This document shows positions 1 through 11,216 of a stretch of DNA of 64,000 nt, piece by piece. The position numbers and the translations under genes are program-made. Position 1 is the stretch's first letter. Each line of letters begins with the position of its first letter. This DNA comes from Cristatella mucedo. Taxonomy: Eukaryota; Bryozoa; Phylactolaemata; Cristatellidae. The stretch lies in NCBI GenBank assembly GCA_009760855.2, contig WPIO01000052.1:785501-849500 (forward strand), in the 5' to 3' direction. The notes under the pieces are model-generated. The model was not told the origin of the DNA, searched no databases, and worked only from the letters and a program-made list of their open reading frames with translations.

Positions 1-1830
1 TATTTAAGTCTTGAGGAGGGGTGCTCGACTGCTTCTGCTGGCACGCCCCGAGGTCCGTCGTGCTGGATGCAGAGGCGTAGCGATGGGAGAATTCATAATC
101 AACCGGCAGGTGCAGACAAAAGGCCAAGTGCAACTGGGGGCATCCTTCGTGCTTAGATGAGGCTTTAAAATGAGAGAATTCATAATCAAGCAGCAGGAGC
201 AAACAAAAAGCAAAGTTGCAATCTGCACTCTTATATCGCGACATTTTATGCCAGCCGGGACACACAACTGAGATGATAGCAGGCCTAGACTGATAAAAAG
301 CTGTTGCAGCTCGCCTTCCTGCAAATATGACGTATTGCTATTGTGATTCAAAGTGCCTCTTTATCTCAGCCATTCCATTATTGAAGACACATGTAAGAAC
401 AAAAATCTGTTACAAATGATAAAATCACCGTAGTTGGTCTTGATTGCAAAGAGTAGAACGTACAGTTGTTCTGAAGAAGAGTGCGATCAACTAAGCTGGA
501 GGCCCAGATGGCTAGCCAGTATCGCAATTAATAATAATAGCATTATTATTATTTTGAAAGTGACAGACATGCAGCGGAGTAGCGAAAGGGCAGCCAGACT
601 ACAGCCCTATTGAGCAAGCTGCCACTCCCCTTTGAAGGTTCGCCCGCTATGATTAGCTAGCCAGAGCAAGGTAAAGGCTTTACAATCCCAGTTCGGAGGT
701 TCAGCCTCACTGGCTAGGCCCCATGGAAGAATTTGCACATTTGTTATGTAAAGACTTCAAATACCCATCAGCACTACGACTATTAAATTAGTTCTGCTGT
801 ATTTCCCTTCTGAGTATCCCACTATAAGATGTCGGGGCAGTACTCTATACAGCCAAATCAGCCTGTGATGGCTAAACAGAATCGCTAGACAGTAACGTGC
901 TCGGTTTTGTAAAATGAGTGGGCTCACTACGAGCCTTGAAGCAAGAAAAAGCCTACCGACTTCTACCATCAAGCATCTGCAAGTGAGAGCACACAGCTCC
1001 AGAATGGACGGAATGAAATGGGGATGTGGTTCTTGAGGATGGTGCACAGGCAATGCAAGCAGCCTATGCGAGTGATGGCAGGTTGGAACGAGGAAGTGAC
1101 CAGTAGGCAGTGCAGGCCACCTGGCCTGAATCTAAAAGAACAAGGCACGTGTCGTTTGATTTATATGCATCGCTAAGTAGCAAGTACACTTGTCACATCA
1201 CTCGAACGCATTGTGTAGGCCTGGACAGGACTCAGTCAGCAACACACGAGCGCCAATCGACAGATGTATGCCACACGTCCGGGAGCCGACTAACAGAGTA
1301 GTGCATAGAAGTAACCGACTTACGCTCCAACCCCTTGCCCAGACAAAGAGACCATTCACTACGTGAGATTTCTGTGTTCAGGTCCTTGTCGCACCTGTCG
1401 GTGAAGTCCTTTGCACACTCCTAAAATGACACAGCAGTCTGAATTCACGTTGCTTCTGCAGACTATGCAAAGTGGTGCGATGTGCCTTTTTTTAATTGCC
1501 AAATGTCATTCGGACAGTACCGCGAATACGACGAGAGTGCCAACACGAGCATTGCTAGATGCCGGCCGAATCGCCTTTTTCATCATTTTCTCGTCGTATT
1601 CGCGGTACTGTCCAAATGACATTCGACCGGCATCTAGCACGTCCAGCTCATGGCACATTCTTCACTAAACATCCCTATCAGCTAGATGATTGAGGGAAAC
1701 AAGAGAATGGTGTGAATGCATTGAAGAGCCTGCATTCGCGTGTCTATGGGTAGTATCTCAATGTCACACCTGAGGCTCCGGATGTCCAAGCCTATTCGAT
1801 CAACTCCTTTGAGCATAAGTGTCGGCTTAC
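1..1830. other. SMOC last visible intron / left edge, no exon recognised
   Basis: This lies downstream (minus strand) of the EC-domain exon that ends at 1831, so it should be intron leading to the last SMOC exon. I looked for the second EF-hand half (a pattern like CD-x-N/D-x-D near a conserved Cys) and did not find it, so that exon is probably beyond the left edge. The stretch holds a short (TAA/ATT)n remnant near 530-557 and the interleaved inverted repeats at 1504-1638 listed separately. Otherwise it is unremarkable unique-looking DNA. Confidence 0.5.
1504..1638. repeat. Interleaved inverted repeats (two arm pairs)
   Basis: The 32-base arm at 1504-1535 is the reverse complement of 1590-1621 with a single mismatch. 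A second pair, 1554-1570 against 1622-1638 (17 bases, one mismatch), is interleaved with the first, so the order is A, B, A', B'. Both pairs cannot form simple hairpins at once. This is seen directly. The origin (rearranged fold-back element, template switch during repair, or structured RNA) is not known. Confidence 0.85.
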
Positions 1831-1994
1831 CTTCGGCCGGACGTTGTTTCTTACGATTTTCTTCAGGTTACGTATTTCAGCCTGCTGAAGTTCTCTGTCC
1901 TTGTTTTTGTCGAGTTCATCGAACTTCCAATCGAGCACAATCTGATCTTGAGCATCCGGTGCCACGTCACCTGTGCTGCTCTCATGAGATGACT
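1831..1994 (-). CDS. SMOC exon: first half of EC (EF-hand) domain
   Basis: This exon encodes the start of the extracellular calcium-binding (EC) domain of a SMOC/magu-type secreted matricellular protein. The core reads WKFDELDKNKDRELQQAE, followed by a basic stretch ending RNNVRPK, which matches the SMOC subfamily (vertebrate SMOCs have a WYFSQLD core and a basic KKKAKPK stretch) better than SPARC or testican. The 12-residue loop DKNKDRELQQAE has acidic/Asn ligands at positions 1, 3, 5 and 12, so this EF-hand looks able to bind calcium. The acceptor is ...ccattccag at 1995-1996 (exon phase 1) and the donor is GTAAGC just below 1831 (phase 0). Phase 1 agrees with the donor of the thyroglobulin exon at 14551. 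The second EF-hand and the C-terminus are not in the window. The acceptor choice is inferred; a nearby AG 14-17 bases further in would also be possible. Confidence 0.85.
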
Positions 1995-2491
1995 CTGGAA
2001 TGGCATGACACAATGACACAACCATGCTCGCTGTCAATTTTAATCGCAGCATCAAACATGACGAGTCATTTGTTCACAAACAGTTGAAAAGTTGAGTTCG
2101 AAAAATACATACTGCTGGCTCGTGGCCCAGCGGAAAGGTGAGTAAATAGTCGAAGTGAAACATAAGTCGAATGAACAAATATATTACGTTCTAGCAAATA
2201 AGCTATCAAAAAACCCGGCATTTTTCAATTTATTATGGGTAGAAGATCACATGATCATACTTTTTTTGCTACATGCATGACCAGAAAAAGAGACTAGCAT
2301 GTTTACTTTGGCTAGAGCTTTATGCATAGTAGCTTCCATAGCATTTGAAGCATACAGCTACTGACCAAGCGAGTTCTGTATTGGGCTTGTCTCCTGATCC
2401 CTATTTCTGACCTGAACCCTTACGACCTTCATACCCTTACACAGGAAGCGGTTGTGTATCAAAAACTGTTCAAAAATTTAAGCCACTAGAA

Positions 2492-2678
2492 CGGTGGTTC
2501 TCAACCTATGGGTCGCGACCTCTTTAGGGGTCGAACGATCCTTTCCCATGGGTCACCTAAGACCATCGGAAAACACGTATTTCCACATTTTGCACATAAT
2601 AATTTTATAGTTAGGGTTCGCCACAACATGATGAACTGTATTAAAGGCTCGTGGCATTAGGAAGGTTGAAAACCACTG
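2492..2678. mobile_element. SPIN-type hAT non-autonomous element (MITE)
   Basis: The left end reads cGGTGGTTCTCAACC and the right end is its near inverse, GGTTGAAAACCACTG. Inside are the phrases GGGTCGCGACC, CCTAAGACCATCGGAAAACAC and CCACAACATGATGAACTGTATTAAAG in broken form, which I recognise as the body of SPIN (Space Invader) hAT elements. The flanks cactagaa (2484-2491) and cactacaa (2679-2686) match at 7 of 8 bases, as expected for an 8-bp hAT target duplication. At 187 bp it has no transposase and would depend on an autonomous partner. Substitutions in the termini show it is not recent. The assignment rests on memory of the consensus, not on an alignment. Confidence 0.8.
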
Positions 2679-3218
2679 CACTACAAAAATGAGCAACGTT
2701 TTAAGAATGCAGTCATTCAGTACTGAATGAAGCAAACATTGATCCCAACCGAATAAGAACGTCAGATCGCAACAAATACGATAGCCCCTGAATGCTTTGC
2801 TCCTCAAAAACCTGTTGCTGCTAACACGAATGGCAGCTCGTCTGCAATAGGGTTTGGATGACTTCCAACCATGATCGCTTTGTCACTATTGGATAAGCAA
2901 TTTTGTAATTCCTAAGATCAAAGGCATCCGAGTAAAAATCCATTTCATTCAAGGTTAAATCTTCGCATGTACCCGACCGAGCCTCAGAGATTTGAGACTC
3001 TCGGGGGGCCTGAAACCGAGGTGCCGACACCATGTCACGGCATTCTAAAATCTCCCTATGCCTTGCAGCGACAACGACATCCATCGTAGTCGCATCTAAC
3101 TTTGTGTTTAATTGTAAAGCAGAATCACTATGGAAATATAAGTGCCCAGAGCACATTACTGGCACCTGCCTAGCGAATCAGGACTTCAGGAGCCAACGTC
3201 CTACTCATCCGCAGAAAA

Positions 3219-3222
<4 letters not shown>

Positions 3223-3257
<35 letters not shown>
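3223..3257. repeat. (GA)n microsatellite
   Basis: About 17 uninterrupted GA units. Confidence 0.95.
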
Positions 3258-3261
<4 letters not shown>

Positions 3262-4218
3262 TGTCTTAACTGTACTAAACCTGAGTTACTGCAGAGGTCC
3301 GGCCAGCTGGCAGAGTGAAGACGATGTAATCTCGCCGATCGTCAACTGCATTTACTAGGTGAATTCATCTGGCATCTCTAGCGTTCCTTGAAAGAGGCTT
3401 GCTGGTGGTACTGCTGAGCAAAGCATAGCGAGCGTACGCAGTGGGCTGATTGTGTTTGGCACTCTGTCCATTACTTTCAGGCTGAATGAGAAGTCAGGAA
3501 ATCTACTTCTGGCATTCACAGTGTTGGTCGTGCTATGCATATGTGTGCATCTGCAAGCACATGCATGCACGAACGAACGCACAAGCAACCAAACGTGTGG
3601 CTGCTCTCACGCGCACATACTCATACATTTACGCACACAAGTATGCACACACGCTGGCAAGCGCATGTGCTCTCATGCAAACTCATTTGCAAGTGAGCAT
3701 GCACAAACAAGGATAAATTTAATTGGTAATTTTAAAGAGCAGTTTATAGATAAACATATTAATTTAAATGAGATGCTGCCCACTGCTGAGACTTTTTCAG
3801 CCTCAAATACTAACACCCAGATCGTGTGTACGTTGCCTACTGATCACCTAGGAAACGAGAGTGACACTTTGTACTTATCTGCTACTTAGTAGGCTGTCTT
3901 AGCAGGCGGTCCAAGAGGCTCCCAACAGTATGGTATCTGCTCTGTTGAAAAGGAGGCGTCAGCAAATCGTTATCAAAAAAGACACAATAACCGACTCTAC
4001 AATATCTTGATAACATCTTGGACCTTTATTCGATCTGCTGATAAGGAGGCAACAGGGTAGTGTGCTAGCTGGGAGCCCTACAGCTGCTCGGGTGAGTAAG
4101 ACAGGGCGAGCAGCAAATAGCTAGCTCCACTAGCTCGATTTTGGTACGACCTTGTGCTGACCTCGCGATGAGCTCTGCTCTTGCACGTGGCAGTGGCACA
4201 GCTAAGAGTGGCCAGCCA

Positions 4219-4296
4219 CTGCAGCTGCTGTTGCTGCTGCTGCTGCTACTGCCGCCGTTGCCGCTGCCACTGCTGCTATTGCTGCTGCCACTCGCT
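4219..4296. repeat. CTG/CCG-rich trinucleotide tract
   Basis: Imperfect CTG, TTG and CCG triplets. Open in several frames on both strands (Leu or Ala runs), which is a composition effect and not a gene. A purer (CTG)n tract follows at 4576-4614. Confidence 0.85.
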
Positions 4297-5112
4297 GCAA
4301 GGCTGAGCTCAGACTGCCGTACCTAGATGCCTCTTGGTTTCCTCTGACAGCCGTGCATACTCTTCCACAAACAGTCTGACCAGGTTGGCGTTGAACTCCT
4401 TTCTCTGCTGATCGGTGCATTCTGCAGATAACAGCGCCAGCACTCCTGTTTACCTAGCATTAACCGGCACTTACTCGACTGGGTCCCGTAATTCGGGTGA
4501 AATAATAGCTGGAAGGCTTGCCGAGCCGATGTCTCTACATTCGACCAGCATGGCATGACAGGCAGCTGCAGCATGCAGCTGCTGCTACTGCTGCTGCTGC
4601 TGCTGCTGCTGCTATGCCACACTTTGCTCGGGGCGGTCGTGTTGCCTCCGCTTGCATGCGCCGGTGCCTTCAGCTAGGACACTGAGAGTGGCTGCTCATC
4701 CGTGTGTGTACATGTGCTCGGCTGGGCACACTCGCGACCACGCAAGCTGGGCTGGCATGCTACTTTGCGCCATGCGCCAAACCATGGGCGTACTCAGGAA
4801 ATGCAGCACGGCTGAGCCAATCAAGTAAAGTCGAGGGCAGCCACTAGAATCGGCAGGGCACAGGCGCCAATGATGTGTGGTGCCGGTTGGTCGGATGTCT
4901 GGGGAAGGGAGAAAACAATAGGGAGTCTGGTGCAGCGGCTGCGACTGCCGTCGACGTCGAGCTTTTAGGGGTTGGTTTTAGATATTTGTCTTCGAGTCTC
5001 TCCGTCTCGGCAAGGCACTTGGCATCCTTCGCAGCCGTCTGAATCTGGAGGATGATTGTGGATGAGGTGCAATACGATGCGAACCGACCACGATTAAGTA
5101 AGACGATACGTT

Positions 5113-5128
5113 CGGTGTGTGTGTGTGG

Positions 5129-5159
<31 letters not shown>

Positions 5160-5160
5160 A

Positions 5161-5195
<35 letters not shown>

Positions 5196-5271
5196 TGTGT
5201 GTATGTGTCTGTGTGCGTGTCTGTGTGTGTGCCTGTGTGTGTGCGTGCGCGCCTGTGTGTGTGTGTGTGTG
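5113..5271. repeat. (GT)n microsatellite, interrupted
   Basis: About 160 bp of GT units with CGCG and TCTG interruptions. The translated VCVCV frames are artefacts. Confidence 0.95.
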
Positions 5272-6955
5272 GCCAGAAGCAAGTGTGCCAGCAGGAAAAG
5301 CGCCGAGCTAAAGCTCAGAGCTGTGGTGTAACAGGACAAAGTATGCGTACACAGGATCTTGCATCCACAAACGGCAGTTATTAGAGTGTCTGCAGACCTG
5401 CACGGAATCAAAAGTCGCAGCTCAGCATAGTGTAGAATTCGAGCTGAGCTAAGTGAAAGACACTCACCCTCAGCTGGCCTATCTTCTGATCTGCTCCTCC
5501 CTAAGAAAAAACAAGAGTAGTCGCTTGTGTGTGCATCACGCTAACAAAGCAACACAGATGATAACGAGCCACGGGCCACTTCTATTCAAAGACGCAAAAA
5601 AGAAGCAGCAGCAGAAGCAGCAGGAATGGAAACACTTTCAGCCCGAGCCGGAATAGTTAGCAGCTGGTACCGACTAATAGAGGGCAGGCCCTCGACTGCG
5701 AAACATCTCATAGCCAAAGTACTGCATCGGAACAGCCTCGAAAGTCCAATCCAGGTGCATTGACAAGAGCTGAGGTTTTGAACGCTCCTTCCGTCGGCTA
5801 TTAAGCCCGGCGCGGTCAGAAGAGGCTATCTAACAGCCCGAAGCTGCAACCATGCCAACTGAGCTATCGATTGCTGCCACAACTAAGTAGGCATCGGTGC
5901 ACTGCATTGGCTCGCAGGTTACTGCTAGACTCCTGCCTTGACCCACTGCAGTTGCCATCAACGAAGTGAAGAGATGGACGTAAGACTTGGTGGCACGGTA
6001 AGTCTCGTTGGCAGGTGCTCGGAGCAAGCAGGTGGAGGGCGGCAGCATATAAGTATAGCTGGTGCAAGGTCGTGAATAGCATTGGACATTTGAACTTGTG
6101 ACTACAAATGTAGTAGCAAAACAAGACGATGAACAAATTTCGGCTCTGGACTATTGGCAAAGACTTAGCCCAAGCTTGTCACGACCCAGGTCTCGGGTCG
6201 TAGTCCAGAAGCAAGCTGGGAGGCGGCCATTAAGGCCCTTCTGCAGCAAAGCAAAAGCGCCGGTTGAATCATCCGGTCATTGCTTTACGTTTACTTTTAC
6301 TTACGTCAGCAACCCGACAAAGCTAGATGCCAGTTTTTTTTTTACAGCACTGCAAATTTCTCAGAGGCAAGCCGCTTTGACTAGGTGACACGGCAAATAA
6401 ACGATTCACGATCGGCAGCTACCAGCCAGCAGGGCGGTTGCACATCAAAATTGTTAAGCTTCAGTCTGGTGGAGAACCGTGTACTTTAAAGGTGAATGAT
6501 AAAAAAAGATAGTGGTCCAGATCCGTGCATCAGTTTTTGATCAGCAATGGCACGACGAAACAGGTGCGCAGCCGTCATGTTGTCCTAATTGGTGCTGGTC
6601 GGCTCATGTAATAACCTGGGCAGGTGCTCGGATTCCATTGGTTGACCACCATGGCTGCTCAGTCAGCAAGACTGAGAGCAGAAGCAGCAGCAGGAGTTGT
6701 AAATGGCTCATATAGAGAGTTCTCTCGGGGCTTTATACAAACACATTACTATTATTATTTTTATCATCATTATCATCATTATTTTTGGCTGTTGCAGCTC
6801 CCTTGAGTAGCAAATACGGCAAAAATCACTTCAAGAGCTTCGCAGGTCAACGAGGTCGATCTCGAGCTGTTCTGGCCCTTTCAAGAGGTGCAAGTATTGC
6901 ATCTGGAGGCACATTCAACTTGCTCTGTCGGGGGACTAACCAAAGGCATCCTTCC

Positions 6956-7178
6956 AGGTGGCCGGATCTCACCTGGTGGCCAGATCTCACGTGGTGGCCG
7001 GATCTCACCTGCTGGCCGGATCTCACCTGCTGGCCGGATCTCACCTGCTGGCCGGATCTCACCTGGTGGCCGGGTCTCACCTGGTGGCCGGATCTTACCT
7101 GGTGGCCGGATCTTACCTGGTGGCCGGATCTCACCTGCTGGCCGGGTCTAACCTGCTGGCCGGATCTCATCTCGTGGC
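6956..7178. repeat. 18-bp minisatellite, about 12 copies
   Basis: The unit is close to ACCTGCTGGCCGGATCTC. It varies mostly at the TGC/TGG (CTGCTGG against CTGGTGG) position and at a few single bases. The unit length is a multiple of three and contains no stop, so several frames stay open on both strands (for example WPDLTC repeats). This should not be read as a protein gene: there is no start context, no splice sites and no family resemblance. Confidence 0.9.
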
Positions 7179-7880
7179 AAATCTGGGGTTCTTACGCAAA
7201 GGTTCCATGAAGACTAATTACAGCTAGTGGAGTATGAGCATACTACAGCAAGTGTCTCATAAAGATCGCTACCCTCGTGGAGATCAGCAGGAACCCAAGC
7301 CTGTGAGCAAAACATTGCAGAATCTGCTCAGATGTCAATGATAACCGTCTAGGTGAATTGGCCATCCAGCACCGGCTGCCGAGACTGCAGGTAAATCTTC
7401 TTCCACGCGTATGTATGCCCATAGGTTGCTACCGATGGCGTTGATTGGATTGAAACAGCCACACGCCTAGGCTCGATAAAGGTGCGATCCCGGGGTAACA
7501 TGGCAGGAGCAGCCATACCATTCTCTTCTACTTACAGCCAGTCCGGCTACGAGTTTAATTGGCACGATTGCGATCCTGCTCCTCCAGATAGAGACTTGAC
7601 CGTTGAAGACCTGGCCTGAGAAGCTGCTCACTGGAAGCCTCCCCCAGCCCAAGTCCGAAGATTAGCCAAAGTCTAACATCGAACCCTACTTGCTGTCATG
7701 TTTACCTTCGTGCGATTTAGATCTCGATTCCACGAAGGCCAATGGAGGCAGCTGAATGCAAATCGTCGCCGAAAGCGATGCTTTCAGCAACTGCACAGCA
7801 ATGGCCTTCTATTTGGTAGGACGTCATACAGCCTAGCCTATGCCGATCAGCGGGAGGAAGCTGTAGCTGTGGCGCTGCAG

Positions 7881-7955
7881 GTAATAATAATAGTTATTAT
7901 TAGACATTTGATAAAGCGCCCTCGGAGAACTCAATTTCTTTCTATGTGCTTTACA
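7881..7955 (-). mobile_element. LINE family 1 3' tail (CR1/L2-like)
   Basis: On the minus strand this reads AAAGAAATTGAGTTCTC, GAGGGCGCTTTATCAA and then an (ATT)n tail. This motif order recurs in at least ten places in the window and marks the 3' end of the same non-LTR retrotransposon family. Only the tail is present. Confidence 0.7.
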
Positions 7956-8277
7956 ACTACGATGAGCTGCCCTTACGCAGGAATGGAATGTAGCCGAGAC
8001 CTTGACCGTGAGACTCTCCATTCCAGAGACAGACATTAAACACACGACCGGTCAGAAAGAGACGTCGTTTAATTCAGCATCCGAACTTCTGGTTTATTAC
8101 TGCTCTAATTCTTTGTGGCCTTGAGATCAAATAAATTAAACTTGTCGATAATGCATTGAGCACGTGGAATGTACCTTAACTTGCAACCACGATTGGTGGC
8201 AACAGCTTTTACTTTGCTTTGTAGGATGCCTGCCACTTGCCCATGCAAATAGTGGTCAATTTTAAGCAAGCCCATTT

Positions 8278-8345
8278 AACATCCTCAGAATTTGTAGCAC
8301 CAGGAGAGCCTTAACAGCTTTCACTCATTCGTAGCAGGTAAGAAA
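8278..8345 (-). mobile_element. Degenerate SINE family A tail
   Basis: Resembles the 3' half of SINE A (cctcag.atttgtag...gagagccttaacagctttcac). It lacks the tRNA-like head and is heavily diverged. Confidence 0.4.
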
Positions 8346-8520
8346 AGATTCTCTAAAAATCTAGCGCCTTAGAGCCGGCCTATGACTCTACCGGCTGTAC
8401 CGAGCATTAGAGCAGAAACTGCTAAGGAAGAACCAAATGACAGAATAAAACAAATCAGATAGAATAAGCCAAAGAATGTAATAAATAAATTAATGCTAGC
8501 TGACTTAATTTTTAATTTAA

Positions 8521-8668
8521 TTTAATCAGCCTCATTTGTAGACTGGCAGAAGACCCTCCACGGCTATCACTATCGCTTGCAGTGGATAATCAAGGATCGC
8601 CCACTGCCGGACTCGAACCAACGACCCGGGTTGTTAAGAGTGAACACCTTATCACTAAAAGCGAACCC
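8521..8668 (-). mobile_element. tRNA-derived SINE (family A)
   Basis: On the minus strand there is a box-B-like GGTTCGAGTCC followed by a GGCGATCC block, a GGCTCTTCTGCC-like block and a terminal AAATGAGGCTGATTAAAT. The same order of blocks recurs at 16.1, 25.0, 32.9 and 62.0 kb. Confidence 0.75.
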
Positions 8669-9769
8669 TCTTATGCAACAAAAGAATGCAGTAAAAATTT
8701 CTTTTAAGGATTTTTGTCCACAGACCCTCTATCAGTTTCCGTTGGTCAGCTCTGGTGTGCTCCTTCAGGAGTATCTTTCTCTAGGAGCTGCCCTCTGGCT
8801 GCTGCCCTCTGGTTGCTGCCCTCTGGTTAAGCGCCACCACTCACCTTTCTTTGCCGTCGGTGGTCTGTTTGCTTTGGGAACTGAACTGCTGCAGCTGCGT
8901 AACCTTCACGGCCGTAAAATTAAGTGCTTAATGCAGCAGCTGTCTCTAGCGACAGCTGCTGCAAAGAGGCATCGGTACAAGCCATCCATCTGAGGGGCCA
9001 GGAGCCAGGCAATGCTTAGCATCAGGCGCTAGAAGCCTGCCATTGTCAAGTGCTAGCAACTGGCCGATATCTTCGACTGCCTCATCAGCTGTCGGAAGAC
9101 ATGAAGCTGACAGCTTCATGTACATGATCGCCGTGGCTTAAGAGCAAGGTCGGGGCTTTTAACATCGATAGCATCTGTTTGGCTAACGTGGCTACGAAAA
9201 TTTAATTGCCACCCTCCAGACGCTTACGCATGCACACACATGCATTCGCCCTTCAAAGCATGCAGCTAGCCATCGGCCACACCCCACCGGTGCTTACAGG
9301 CTTGCCTGGGAGAACAGGCAAGCCGGAAGGTTTACAGTGGCAGCGCATGTCTGGGGGGGGGGAAACGCTCAGGCAGCCGGCATCTTCCATTAAACGGCCC
9401 AAAATATCAGCTGCTCTTTAAAACTCTCCTGAGAGATTCACCTATAGATTAGCGTAGTTGCATGGCCGATGCCTGACAGTCAGGGCGACAGGTTGGTGAA
9501 GCAATGCCGTGCGATTTCGACGGCATTGCTAGCTTTATTGACAGGCCTCGGCAGGGAACACTGTGTCCATATACTAGAGCTAGAGTAGCACAAACCTGCC
9601 TCGGGCTCAGATTCGCATTCGGCTGTCATCAGAGCCGTTACTCGGCTAAACCTGAGCTTCTGCGGGTGTAAGCGACGTGACAAAGATGCCACCGTAGTAG
9701 AGGCTCAGTAATGGAGGCACAAAGGTGGGGTAACCGTTGGTTGAGTGGTTAACAAATACCACATGAGAG

Positions 9770-10401
<632 letters not shown>

Positions 10402-11149
10402 AAGTCAGGGCGAGACAATAAATCACGCAAAGAAAGCCTAAGCAAAAGTGAAATGGTTCGGCGTCCTGGCATGCCTTTTCTATTTTAACAGCTGGTCAAT
10501 GACAGTTGTCCTCTCGGTTTCGAGCTTCCCAGGCCAGATTGTAATTACAGAGATTCAGTGGCCGTTTAGTGAAAGAGACACTGCTACAGCGAGCTAGGAA
10601 GCTTCATGCACCAGAAGCTGCCCAAGAGGTAGGCCATGCGTCGCCCGTATGCATCCACCAGTCTCCAACTGCTACAGCAATTTCTTTAGCGTCTCACGAT
10701 TACCGCGGTTAGCCGTAAAGAAACTCGCTACTGGCCCGGCGATACGATCTCCCGGCGGATCTGAGGAGCAGTGGATCGGATCTGAGTGGATCAGGAATCA
10801 TTTGCCATTAATACGACTAGGCTAAGGCCACCTGGCCCTATCCACAGTAAGGAGCAAGACTCGAGAATTTTCGCAGCTTCAAACTCGGTCCAGAACGAGC
10901 CGTCGCCGCCCTGTCGCTCCACGGTAGACAATATAGAGCAGCCCGAGGATGCACAATGGCGGTGGAAGAGCACGAATCTCAAGCGAATGAATCCTTCAGT
11001 CCTCAAAGAGGACAGGCAGCCAAGTGACAGTGATGCACTGCTCTGGGCGACACAGCACAGCAGGCGGTGCCGAAGCGCCGGCGTCGCAGGCCGAGACGCC
11101 GAGCTCACTGGAGGCGGCTGAACGGCAGGCCAATCTAAAGCTACCAGTG

Positions 11150-11216
11150 CCCTGCTGCTGCTCGCATGCTGCTGCTAGCATGCTGCTGCTCGCATGCTGC
11201 TGCTCGCTTGCTGCTG
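11150..11216. repeat. Short tandem repeat of about 15 bp
   Basis: About four copies of a TGCTGCTCGCATGC-type unit. It lies in a GC-rich part of the intron (about 11.0-12.1 kb) that also has a GGCC palindromic run at 11523-11543. Confidence 0.7.

Noticed and set aside
5052-5411. Val-Cys and Thr-His repeat frames
   Set aside because: Translations of a (GT)n microsatellite, as at 55.6-55.8 kb for (AC)n.
6785-7227. WPDLTC repeat frame as a repeat-protein gene
   Set aside because: It is an 18-bp minisatellite with no splice sites, start context or homologue; opposite frames are equally open.
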